Assembly (NCBI RefSeq): GCF_033807575.1
Contig: NC_084705.1
Span: 10,534,019 to 10,598,018, forward strand
Origin: Cydia pomonella
Taxonomy: Eukaryota > Arthropoda > Insecta > Lepidoptera > Tortricidae
Length of the DNA: 64,000 nucleotides
Reading direction: 5' to 3'
In this document: in pieces, positions 13,601 through 26,000 of the stretch
How positions within the stretch are numbered: the first letter of the stretch is position 1
Layout: every line of letters starts with the position of its first letter
Notes under the pieces: model-generated
Seen by the model: the letters and a program-made list of their open reading frames with translations, nothing else
Database searches by the model: none
Told to the model about the DNA's origin: nothing
Position numbers and translations under genes: made by a program

Positions 13601-16600
13601 GAAAATCAGCGTTATACGTATCAAAGAGCTGTTTGTGAATGAAACCACCTAAATGAAATATATATCTCCAGCACTGTTGCAGATAATACATAGATTTAAT
13701 CATGTCGTAATTATATACATAGGTTATGTACCTGTTGAGTTTTGGAAAGATAATCCGGTGACGGCGTTGGCGTGTGCTCCGTGACGGTTATAATTGGGTT
13801 CTTCTTTTTTTGCATATTCGTGGGCTTCGCGCCCACAAACCCATGTGCTCGCTCCGTCTTTATCTCTCCAATGTACCTGCAATACCGTTCTCTTTTTAAT
13901 TAAAAGAAAAACAAATTTTCTGAGGGACTAGCACTGGCCATTATATCGCAAGATGGATAGTTTTATGCGCCCAGGACTTCAGTCACGCGATCGACTGTGC
14001 TAGACCCGCTGTGACACCAACTTCATTTGTTATCAGATATTAAATTTAGAATCACAAAACCAATACGATTTTTACAACGGTTTATCCAGTGGTTTAGTTA
14101 CATTCTACTGTATTTACTGTGCTCATGCTATGAAGTATTGCAGCAAGTATTTCTCTATAACATGCCATGTTTTAATTTATTTGAACACAGTTGATTCTTA
14201 TTTACATTCTTATTTACATGTTCTTAAATGAAAGCGATATAGTGCCGAATGCAACCCACATCCTAGCTAATATAAAAGAGACGGAAGCAGTTATAAGGTT
14301 AAGCAAGATAAATAAATATAGATACTGTCGCTTACACGTATAGGTGCGTCTCTATCCATCACCCCTATGATGGCGTGATTGTTTAATAGTATGCTTATCT
14401 GTTTAACTACAATTTAATGCGGATATTTAGAACTAAAAGACAATCTACAAATACTTAGCACTGAAATATACGCATGAACTGCATGTTGCCTGGTGAATCT
14501 TGTGCGTGCATACAACCACTTTGATGTTTGTGCGCGTTTAGTGTGTGTTCTTGTGCTCAAGTTGTATCAAAGTAATTGTTAGCTTGTCTAAGCCTAGTCA
14601 GATAGCGCGCCCGCTCTAAATTACTTAATAAAAAGTTCTAGGCGTAAAGAAAAATACGCGACATCCGGAACGATAGGCTTGCATCTACAACGAAGCGACT
14701 ACCTACTGTCCTCGGGAATACTTCACTTACCCATTGGAGGCTAGCTCGTCTATCAGACAGCTAGCGACCCAACGTTCGTCCACAATAAAGTACGGGAAAA
14801 AGCGTTAACAACACGGGAGAAAGAGAAAATACATATGTTTAAACAGGAAATGTCAGAGAAATGTGAGGAGGTTTAAATCATGCTGTGCTGGATTAGAAAA
14901 AATATAATAAATTCAAATTTTTAGCTCTAATTCGAATGGAATGTAAAATCCGCACTAATTAGCATTTAAATCTAGCGAATTAAAGGTCCTATGGAATGGA
15001 AAAAAGCTTCTATCATAAGTACCATAGCTCATAGCTTCAAAAGCCTGAAATTTTGTAACTTCCCAGAATGTGTTTAAAATTACTAGTTCCACCTGCCTTT
15101 GGTTTTGTTAAATGATATACTTTGCAAATGCATAGGTAATATTGGATGGGGATAGCCAAACAGTAAAAATATTAAATTATATTTAGATATCTACTCACCT
15201 AAGACTAGGCATACTTTTGCCTTTGATCAGATTACATGGCAGGAGGTCGCCGGTTAGACGAGGGGCTATCGCCGGGAAATGAGATCCTAAAGCAGAATTC
15301 GGTCTATCTTCATTATTGTCCAGACTTCTATGATACTCCTGAAAAAAATACGTTTTAATTTCCACCCTACAAGCGAATATAAAGCAATAGAGAGGTAATA
15401 AAAAATAATATCTACAGATAGCATTCTTACGGCAGTATGGAAACTGAACTTGTGATCATCGTGTCCAATTTTCTCTAATGCCTTTTCTGATTTCGAGAAC
15501 ATTTTCGTTTCTACAAAAGCTTTGAGATCGGCCATTTTCATTTTCCTTTTAACTTTTTCACTCGCCCGTCTCGTCAGGGGTTCTTCCTCAAGTTTGGGAG
15601 AAGCCAGAGGGTAAGATATTTCAGTAACTGGGGACTCCTTCAAATCGGGAACCTCCATGAAGTTTTTAAGAGAATCCCTTTTCTTCATTTCGGGACTTTG
15701 ATATATGGAAACTTCGATTTTGGGAATGGGTAGGGAATTACTTCTTCTTCTCGGTTGTGTTTGTTTAGATAGGTCATCGCATATGTCGCGTAATCTGAAA
15801 AGTGCGAAGTCTTAAAAGTGAGCATTTACATTTGTTAAAGGATAAAGTCGAATACTTACTGATTGCCAATCCTAATGAGGGACTAGGGCTAGGAAAGTAA
15901 TGAAAAGGAAGCCAGTAGCAGTAGAAATCAGTTAAATTTCTGTTTCTAGAATACGCCAGTAAGAACTAGCAGGTGCACCGTTAATTTTTACAGTACGTAT
16001 GGTGTTACTTTACCGCACTAGTGCGATAACTAGCACTTTACGTGCCTATGTCGTAATTTTAAAGGGCCATACGTACGATCACGTCTGAAAATATCGATAC
16101 GAAAAAAGTGCCAAAAATGTGTATAAACGACTTCATTGCCCATATATTAAGGTAGTGTATACATATTTATGGCACATTTTTCGTACCGATATTTTCAAAC
16201 GTGACTGAAAACGTTGTACGATACACATACTATTTCACCACACCGGCACGTAAAGGCTCTTTTGATTATTCAAAAAATGGATGAGAAAGTTGCATATTAT
16301 CCATAAGAGTGGAAAAGTAATTTGATGCATATTGTAGCTGGTAGAGTTGAGTTATAAGTCAGACAATATTTAATAGCGTTCATTTGGATTTGATTTGCAA
16401 TCTTTTAGTTAGTATTTCCCTCACGTTTTTGTGGTGAAATATTTTCTGTGTTCACTCGGTAAGCATTTTGTTTAACCCTTGTGCCTTAAAACCCTTGCAA
16501 CGCTCAATATTCCACTTTTCGAACCACTCGCTACGTACGTGGTTAAATTTTAGGATCTTTTCTCTTTCGTTTCGAGTACCAATATTAGCAAGAGAGTTTA

Positions 16601-19600
16601 GCGACAACTTGGCCCCTTGTAAAGCAAATAACTATCAAAATAAACACCTGTTATATAGGTAGTGCAGGGCCCAGTGGACGCCATCCTCCGTCCACTGCGT
16701 CGTGAACAGGCACCTAAGCGTGGCGACGTCTAAGAAAGTAGCTGATGATACCTGCCAAATGTAATAAACACTTTCTCACTGACAATCAGCATTTTAGCTA
16801 CACCTACTGTTATAAGTTTGCATGGTAGTTTTTAGTGCTGAAGTTTAATCAATTATGTTTTGCTGTATTTAACTTTTCAACTATGCATGTATATTTATTG
16901 CATTCCAATCTATAATGTAATCACATACATGTGCCTGCTTAGCTGAACATGGTTTATCCATGGGACTCGGTGTTGGTTTAGGCTTTGAGGCAGAACCACT
17001 ATCCGACAGGGACTCCTTATCTGACGAGCTGCAAATTATAACCGTTAATAACTCTTATTTTTGTCTTGTGTTCTTCTTGTACCGGATTACAAAACGCTAA
17101 TTTCAGTATGTTGAACCGCCATAATGCCCCAGGTTAAGTTCCCGGTATCTTCAGCCCACGTAATACATTGCAACTTTTTATGTTATAATTTTTTATTCAT
17201 ATATTTACCCCCTTATGCAAAAACGCACTACAAGCCTCAATTAATTAATTTCTGTTAATCCCTTTCTTACAAATACATTATTCAAAATTAAGATTCCAGA
17301 TTAAGACAACCAATTATTAGCTAATTGAGGCTTGTTCTGCGATTTAGAATAAGGGGGGGGGGGGGGGGTAAGTAATTTAAAAAATATATATGCATAAATA
17401 AAATGATACAATTACATTGTATTTTTATACATAATTAATTACCTCATCTTTGTGACCTGTGGCAGCGGCTTGATGCCTGGTATTGGCTGTTTAGTTCCAT
17501 CAGCTTTACGAACCTGAAAGAGGCTGGGATCAGCAGAATACACTGTATATGCTTCTTTTACGGCCCCACTGCATACCTCACTCGGCAGACGATAGATAAA
17601 CTGTAAGGAAATAAAAGAAAACTCAGTCATAGTAAAATAATTCTTATTTAGTCAGTCATAAGAGTCAAACTTTGACTAACCACATGCTCCTCTTCAGTAC
17701 TTGAGCTTTCTTCCGGTATAGTTTCTGGGAATATAGTGTCTTTTGGAGATGAAAGCCACTGTTCGTCCTCTGTACTGCCCTGTTTAGATGGAACCTCTGA
17801 TTGGGACATAGATACGGTTTGACTCGGAGGACTACCATTTAATGTTCCCCCATCCTCTTTTGAAGGTTTACCTAAAAATAACATGTCAAGCAAATAATAA
17901 TTCAATTATAAAACAATAGAAGGTATTACTAACTTCATAGTATATTCATGACCTTTTTAGAGTTCCGTAGTCAACTAGGAACCCTTATAGTTTCGCCATG
18001 TCCGTCTGTCTGTCTGTCTGTCCGAGGCTTTGCTCCGTGGTCGTTAGTGCTAGAAAGCTGAAATTCGGCATGGATATACAAATCAATAAAACCGACAAAG
18101 TCGTACAATAAAACCTAAAAATTTAATTTTTTTGAGGGTACCTCCCCTACACGTAAAGTGGGGGTGAATTTTTTTTTTTTTGCTTCAACCCTACAGTGTG
18201 GGGTATCGTTGGAAAGGCCTTTCAAAACTAACAGGGGTCTTCAACAAACATTTTTTGATAAAGTGAATATATTCGGAGATAAACGCTCCGAAAGAGAAAA
18301 AAATGTGTCCCCCCCTCTAACTTTTGAACCATAGGTCCAAAAAATATGAAAAAAAAAAATCGTGAAAGACATTAAATGAAAACTATAGCGGACATGATCA
18401 GTTTAGCTGTTTTTGAGTTATCGCAAAAAGTTTCTCCCATAGTAAAAAGACTTACTTTAATTAGGTACTGATTATGCAAATTTGCCTATTTGTTTAACTC
18501 GCGTGAAAGGTACCGTTTCATCCCTTGGTTAACAATTTACTATAATTTAAGCTCCAGTTTAGCTTATTGTGACGGAAGAGTAACTACGGAACCCTACACT
18601 GAGCGTGGCCCGACATGCTCTTGGCCGGTTTTTTTTTTCATTTATTGACAAACAAACGGTGCATTCCCATTTCTCCCCGTCCCACGTGACCACCGCCATA
18701 CAGTTAATAAAACAGCAGATAATAAACAATAGTTTCCTTAATTTACAAAATATTTAAGTATTCCCCTAAAGTCGATTTGATTAATCTATTTTCAATTTCA
18801 ATATTAGGGTGTTTTGGGGATTTCGACATTTTATATGCTTTTTGGTTAAAAGCCAGTTTAAATTTAAGGACAACAGATAAGGGCAATACGAAATTAGTAT
18901 GTAATGAAACTATTTATTATTTCAGTATATACATTTAGATTTTTTTTTAAACGAGGGCACTCGTTTTAAAAAAATTGGATGGCAAGAACCTAAGGATAGC
19001 CACAACCTTACCTACCAAGGAGAATTGGAAAAGAAAGTCACTGTCACAACCTACAAGAAAGTCAAGAGACTGGCAGAGAATAACCCGCCAACATATCCCT
19101 CAATAATTATTGATGATAGAGCTAGTAATTCTTTAAATTTCGTACTTACGCCCTAAAAAGATATCTCCATGTTGTGGCCTTTTGGTAACCTTGCTCCCTA
19201 AAGGTTTCGGTTTGGGCTTCACAAGTGTGGTGAAACAGGGGGCATCAGGATGTCTGTACTCCCAAAAACCTTGCCAGATCTTTAGACCATTCTCTAAACG
19301 GAAGTTATTTGTGAAATCTGACTCTTTTAAGTTACCTGCGATTGGAGCAAATAGAAAAACAAATAGCTGAAACAATGAAAATAAAATGAATGAACTACAT
19401 TTTAAAAAAACTTTGTGTTTACTTAGTAAGATATTCTTAAGCTATTGACGGTTTACATATAGGCATCATGAATTGAAATTATTAAGACGGTAGGTACAGT
19501 CAGCAACAAAAATATGAAGTGACAGCCAAACTGAACTCGTCAAATCCATATTTCAGTGATAACAAAGGTGTTTTATGGGTGCCCTATTGATTTTCCGACA

Positions 19601-20001
19601 AACAATACGCCGATTTTCGATTCGCTGACAACAATTCGCAGACGGGTTCTTTGGCCGAGTAACGATTGGCAGAATGTCATTACGCATAATAGTCGTTTGC
19701 ACGAGTACTCAATACACCGAACATTGATACGCATATTTACTTTTCGTAGAATAATCATTTAGTGACTCTCACAATTACCCGAGAAATTATTGGTCGAAAC
19801 ATAATAGGTCGAATAATCATTTGGCATTAATATTGATTAACAAAACTTTGCTCTTATTTATGGCTAGACTAGGACATAACTAACCTACACAACAACTTTT
19901 AGTTTGAGTCTGATAAACATGGTTTTGATACATTTAATTATATACTTATTGTCATTAACAAAAATGACCATAAAATTGTATGCCTTGAAAGGAGCAATTC
20001 T

Positions 20002-20045
<44 letters not shown>

Positions 20046-23000
20046 CATTCTGGGGATCTCGGATCGGCTTTAACGATTTCGATGAAATTTGCTATAAGGG
20101 GATTTTAGGGGGTCGTATCTCTGGGAAAACACGCATTTTTGAGTTTTATACATTTTCCGAGCAAGGCTCGGTCGTCCAGATATTAAAAACCTATATTGCA
20201 TAGGTACGATGGCCCACACTGTTAACTGTCCATCGGTGGACCTTATTACAAAAGGCATAAGGACCACCGGTGGACAGTTAAGAGTGTTGCTGTTTGTACA
20301 ATACCTACGCTTTTGTTCATATTTAAGTTAAAAATTTATGCAACCTAATTAAACCGAAACTATGCTTAACGCATATACTTAAAACAGGATAATATTTTAT
20401 TTCATCCGTTCTGAAGTCAGTTTTTTTGTAAAAAGACTTTATTTCGAAAATATTGATGTATAAAATGTGAAACGGTATTCGACTAAACATTCCTTAAACG
20501 TAAAGATTACTCTGCCAAATGAAAATCGTCCAACAATAGTTCTACTAATTTACACAGAAGCGAACTGAACTGTAAGTATGTGAACCAAGAGCCTGCGTAA
20601 CGTTAGTCAACAAAACGTTACATCTACAAATAAATCACTCTGCGAATCATTGTCTGCGAATCGATAATCTGCGGATTAATTGTTGGAGAATCATTAGGTA
20701 CCTTGTTTTATGATATAATCAGCCACTTGGCCATCACTTTCTATTCAATGCAAACTGTACCTAGGGATTATCCCAAAACAAGGTATTTACCGTCATGATA
20801 GGAATGGAGAACAGGTAGTGGAAAGGGTTTGTGTGAAAAATGCCAGCTTCATAGTCCGCCTGAGAGCACTCGTCAGATGCATCAAGTATGATCCAGTGCA
20901 AGGTGTACAGAAGTTTTGTCTCCACATTGCCAAGGCTTGACATATTGTCTTTTACCCTGAAAAAATATAAATTTTAATATAGTAGACTTTCAACTTATAA
21001 CTAAAAGATTCATAATTTTACTGATAGTACTAAACTGTATTTTGATTTTATTAGTGTCAATAAGGCAACCTTGCTTGTATATAATCAGTATCCTCGCTCA
21101 AACTCATACTAATTATAAACAAAAGGTCTTTATAATATAATTAGTACAAAAGTGTAAACTAAGGTATTGAATTATTAATGTCAGGGTATTGCATGACATA
21201 ATTTATAACCAGGGCCCATACATTTAATTCCGTTGACGTAAACATGACGTAATTTCACATATAGCGAGTTTTTTTATAACACAATTTTTTTTATAGCTAA
21301 CATATTGACGCGTAAAAAAATATTTGTGTCACTGTTAAAAATCAAAAACATTTATCATTCAAATAATAAACTAATAATCTATTATTTTGTTGCATAACAG
21401 TAAGATAAAAGTTAGTTGAACATTTCTGTACTGAGTGTCAAGTATCTGTATCAGTTAACTAAAGAGGTTGACAAATGATTAATTATTGTGAAAAGACTAA
21501 CTGGAATCATGCTACATAGAGTATGTAGCATGATGTCATTTTTCTGTCAACGGCATAAAATGTATGTGGGCCTTGTTTATAACTAAGCTATAGAGTGAAA
21601 TAATATTTAAACTATAATTGTAATATTTTACAAAAAAAAAAACAAATAGCAAAATGTAGGCTCATTGATTGAGCCTCAAGTTGACTCACAAGTCCAGATT
21701 ATGAAACTCCCTTTTTACATAGTAATTGGAAAAATTCACCATGACAAACAAGATTCAAACTTGGGACCTTTCAGAGTACCGAAAAAATTCCCTAGCAGTC
21801 TCTGCTTAGCACAAAAATTAAAATATTAGGTATGTACCCATGTTTCACTAAAGCAACCAGCACTGTATAAAATTACTTTATTTGCAGTACCTGTTGTGCA
21901 GTACGGCCGCTAACGAGTGCATAACGTGTGGTAGAGAAGCCTGAACAAAACGCCATCGCGGGATCGCTTCTATCGCCTGCGAGAGACTGATGGATAGGCC
22001 AAAACGCAAGTTTTGAACCAGCACCTTCTCGAATGACTGCAATCATGAGAAAGTTCGTCAGGAACTTGAATATATCGCTATAATCAAAATTACACGTTAG
22101 TGACACTATAATAACTATAAAGAAATTATTTAATTGCATTATGTCTTACCTTACAAGCCTCCTTTAGCTCCTTTTTGAAAGAGTTGAAAACATTCATTAA
22201 TAAATATATAGAGTCTGTGCGGAAAGAGAAGAGTCGTGGAATGTATGGGGCCCAATACATTCCACGACTCTTCTCTTTCCGAACAGACAATAATCCCGTT
22301 TTCTAAACAATATAAATAAACAAACATATTCACCTGTTAACTCATCACCCAACTGTCATTGTGACATTCAATACGTACAAATTTCGCGCAATATTTGTGT
22401 TACTACATATAATACAAAAAATCCTTAAACCTTGAAGTTTTGTTGAAACTTAATAGTCTATACTATATAACACTCGCAATAGAGTTCAAATCAATTTAGT
22501 CAGTTGTTAAAATATCTTTTCATTTACAACGGGCGTACCGGACCGCGACTTGCTTTGGTCCGGTCAGCTTATCTCTTTCTTGCTTTCACTTATGGGTAAT
22601 GTAATAAGATAACTGCAGGTCTAGCATAACTTACATCCGCGAGAAGGACCGCGACTCGAGTCGACATTCCCGCAGCTGTCAAATTTGTCGATTTCCGTAG
22701 CACAACTGACACCCGCGACTGCAACAGTCGCGTAGAGAACTCAAAGTCGCGGCGCGACTAGTCAGTGTTCCCCGATGAAATCAAAGTGAAAAAATAATTG
22801 TTATTTACATGTGACAACACTGAATCGGAAACAGGGTTGCGCTATTTCATTCGTTCTTCGGTGGTAAAAATCAAGTTTTTTGTCGATGGTTATGTTTTCC
22901 TGTCAAAGTCAAGGAAATTTCAAATTTTGTCAACATTTTATTACGAGAATATATATGGAAAATATGTAAGTAATAGAACTTTATATATTCACTTTTATAG

Positions 23001-26000
23001 CATTTATGAAAATTCATATTCCTTATTAATGTATTTTTAATTAAACTTATAATAATATCTTCTTATATAAATAGTTAATTAAAATTCCCGGAATTGTGAT
23101 TATTGGTTTGGTTCACATATTCCTATTGTAAGTAGATTTTAAATTTTTTCAGAATAAGTCCTGCATTATCCCAAACATCCAATGGAAGCTATTGTTAACA
23201 GGAAGATGATATCGAGATCTCAAGTGGATAGTCAGAAAACACTAGGCAAGAAGGTATCAAAGGCGGGGCTGTCTCCGCGCTAAGCAAGGCTCCTAAGTCT
23301 GAGGAGAAAGAGGTAGTACTAACCTAACTTATGATCGCAGTCACTGTATCTTCTTTTTTTTACTAAATTAGGTATAAATAAATAGTATTATCGGGATACG
23401 TATGAGTGTAAGAATTACCAATTTCTCTCGAATCTCCCGTCATGCAATCGTATTAAAGTAAAAGCAAGCAACACCTGACTGGCGTCCTACCTCGGATCCT
23501 AAATTATTTGTTCCTGATTACTGCAGTCAGACTCATACTAAATTCGATTACATTTTTACGATTTAGGATCCTGAATTAAGTAGGATGTGTGAGCGCTTTA
23601 GCCCTTTGAATCCCAAGATCTCTTACAGAACACTTGTTTTGTGTTGTAGGTTTATTTGTGCCAATAACGTGTGTTTTCATAAGTATAGCTATTTTAAATT
23701 TGACAAATGAAGATAAAAAGCTTATTTCATAGTTAGTCAAAATAATTTCTTGTTTTGTTAACAAACCGATTCTCTTTCCAAGGTGAACTGATTGTACTAC
23801 GCCGCATGTCGAAGAAAAAGAAAAATTGAAAATATGTAGAAGATGCTTAAACTATTTTTTAGTGTACCTCTAGAAGATTTTGATATAAGTTGCAATAATA
23901 TATACTCTGAATTTAAATATTGTTTTTGTCCTAAATTCCTGTAATTTTTACCTGCAATGAAACAAATATAAAGTAGGTACCTTGAAGCCGTCATTAAGGT
24001 CTTCCCTAGGCCCACTTCATAATGCCCAACGTATCATACCATGACCGTCTCAAGACCTGTCAAGCACAAAGAGAAGCGCCTACAACACGGCCACGATCTC
24101 TACCTTATGATGACCGTATATATACAGCCACACCGTAACTTGACATGAGCCTAACGACACTTTCAAAATATTGGTGTTGGCCAGTGACGGAATGGTTTAG
24201 TAGGTGATGACTGATAGATTTCAAACAAAGCATAATTTTAAGCCTGACACGATCCTGTTACATAAAAGAGAAAAACTGTAGGTACCGACCGGCCGGAATC
24301 GGGCCGCGCTGGAGGACATATTATTACATAAGGCAGAAGTGATGGAGTCCTACCGGAGCCGTCCGCATCCGCCAGTAGCCAACCGGCTTGCGGTCCTACG
24401 AATGTGAATTATTTCATGAATTATGTAAAAAAAGTACAAGTTAACCACCCGCGAGAGCAAGTCGCGTTCTTAATGTCGCGTAGACTTCGACTCGCGGTTT
24501 GACGTAAAGACGAGAGAATATTTTGTCTCGAAAATGGCAGTTGACGCAGTTGTGCTACGGATTTTAGTTCAAAGTCGCGATATTCTATCATTTTGTGACA
24601 GTGACATTCGATCTCGAGTTTGTCGCGTCTCTCGCGTGTGAGTTGTGCTGCCACCCCGCGACAAGCCCTCAAGTCGCGCCGATCTGTCTCTTGTCGAGCC
24701 TGTCGCGGTAAGTCATGCTAGCAGTGCTGGTTATGAATTCAATCTAGATCGGTTATTGATATGATCTGTCAGTTTCAAAAGTTATATTTCTTGAACCATA
24801 AACGCAACTTTATCAAAATTCGCATCCAGTTCGTAAAGGCTCTCTATAGGCGCTTAGCACACTGGATCCGGATTCGTACGTCGCTCCGATGTTTGAGCGA
24901 GACCAGGCTATGTGCGTTGCACGTATTATAGCGACATCCTGCTCGTACGTCGGAGCGACATGCGAATCGGGTCCAGTGTGCTATGCGCCTTATTCTTCAA
25001 AAACTGATGAGAATAGTTCGTTTTCTCCACAAGCGTGGCAAAGTAATTTAATGCAAAAAGTAGTTTCCTCATGTTAGGGTACGAGTTGAATCGACTTTTA
25101 AGGTATAATTTTTAATGAAAAATACTCAATAGCGTTCATTTGGATTTGATTTGTAATGTTTTACAATTAGAATTTTTCCTCGCGTTAATGTGATGAAAAA
25201 TATTGCGTTTCACTCGGTAGCAAAGTTTGTTTACACCTAGTGCCTTGAAGCTCTCGCAACGCTCAAGATTCCACTTCTTTAACCACTCGCTGTTGTTAGC
25301 ACGAGGGGTTACACTGTTGTCGTTCCGTCGTATGACAAATAGCTAAGTAGAATTAAACAATTACCGATTAAATAGGTATTACTAGGTTAAGTAGCATCTT
25401 CTTAGCAGTTTGTAATACTCGTATTAGGTAGGTACATATTAAGGCATTTAGATGAAATATAGATACTTACGTGATGGCCTTGTGCTCGTTGGCAAAACTG
25501 TGGGTAGAATGATTAAATTGTTAACTTACATTATGAAATTTAATAGAAACAAATTGATACCTCATAAATTTTTTCAATAATGCTAAGGCGCTGTTTTTAC
25601 TTTAAAATATACCACGCTACATAGTCACAACGAAAAGCTAGGAATGAAATAGGTAACTGTAATAATCCTGAAAATGCACGGTAACATTCTGTGACTGCCC
25701 AATTTGCTAAATTAGGTAATATAAAGTTGTTATGGATTTGGGCTATCTTGCAGACGTGAGCCGTCAAACATAGGATAAATTACCCAATGATTGATCCTGT
25801 GGTCTGTAATTTGTTGTGTTTGTTGGAAAATCACCATAGGGAATGCAATGCCGGACCAAGATTGGCGTTTCGAGTGTTTCGAGATCTCGATCGTCCGACT
25901 TTAGAGATCGCGATTTAGGTATCTCTACAAGATCGAGATTTGACAAAGTAATTAAAAACGAGTCCTATTGAATTCAGTATAGCTATGGGTAGTACCTGTT

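Noticed and set aside
19904..20203. 99-codon ORF with an Ile-Tyr run
   Set aside because: The run is a translated TA microsatellite followed by a dispersed repeat.
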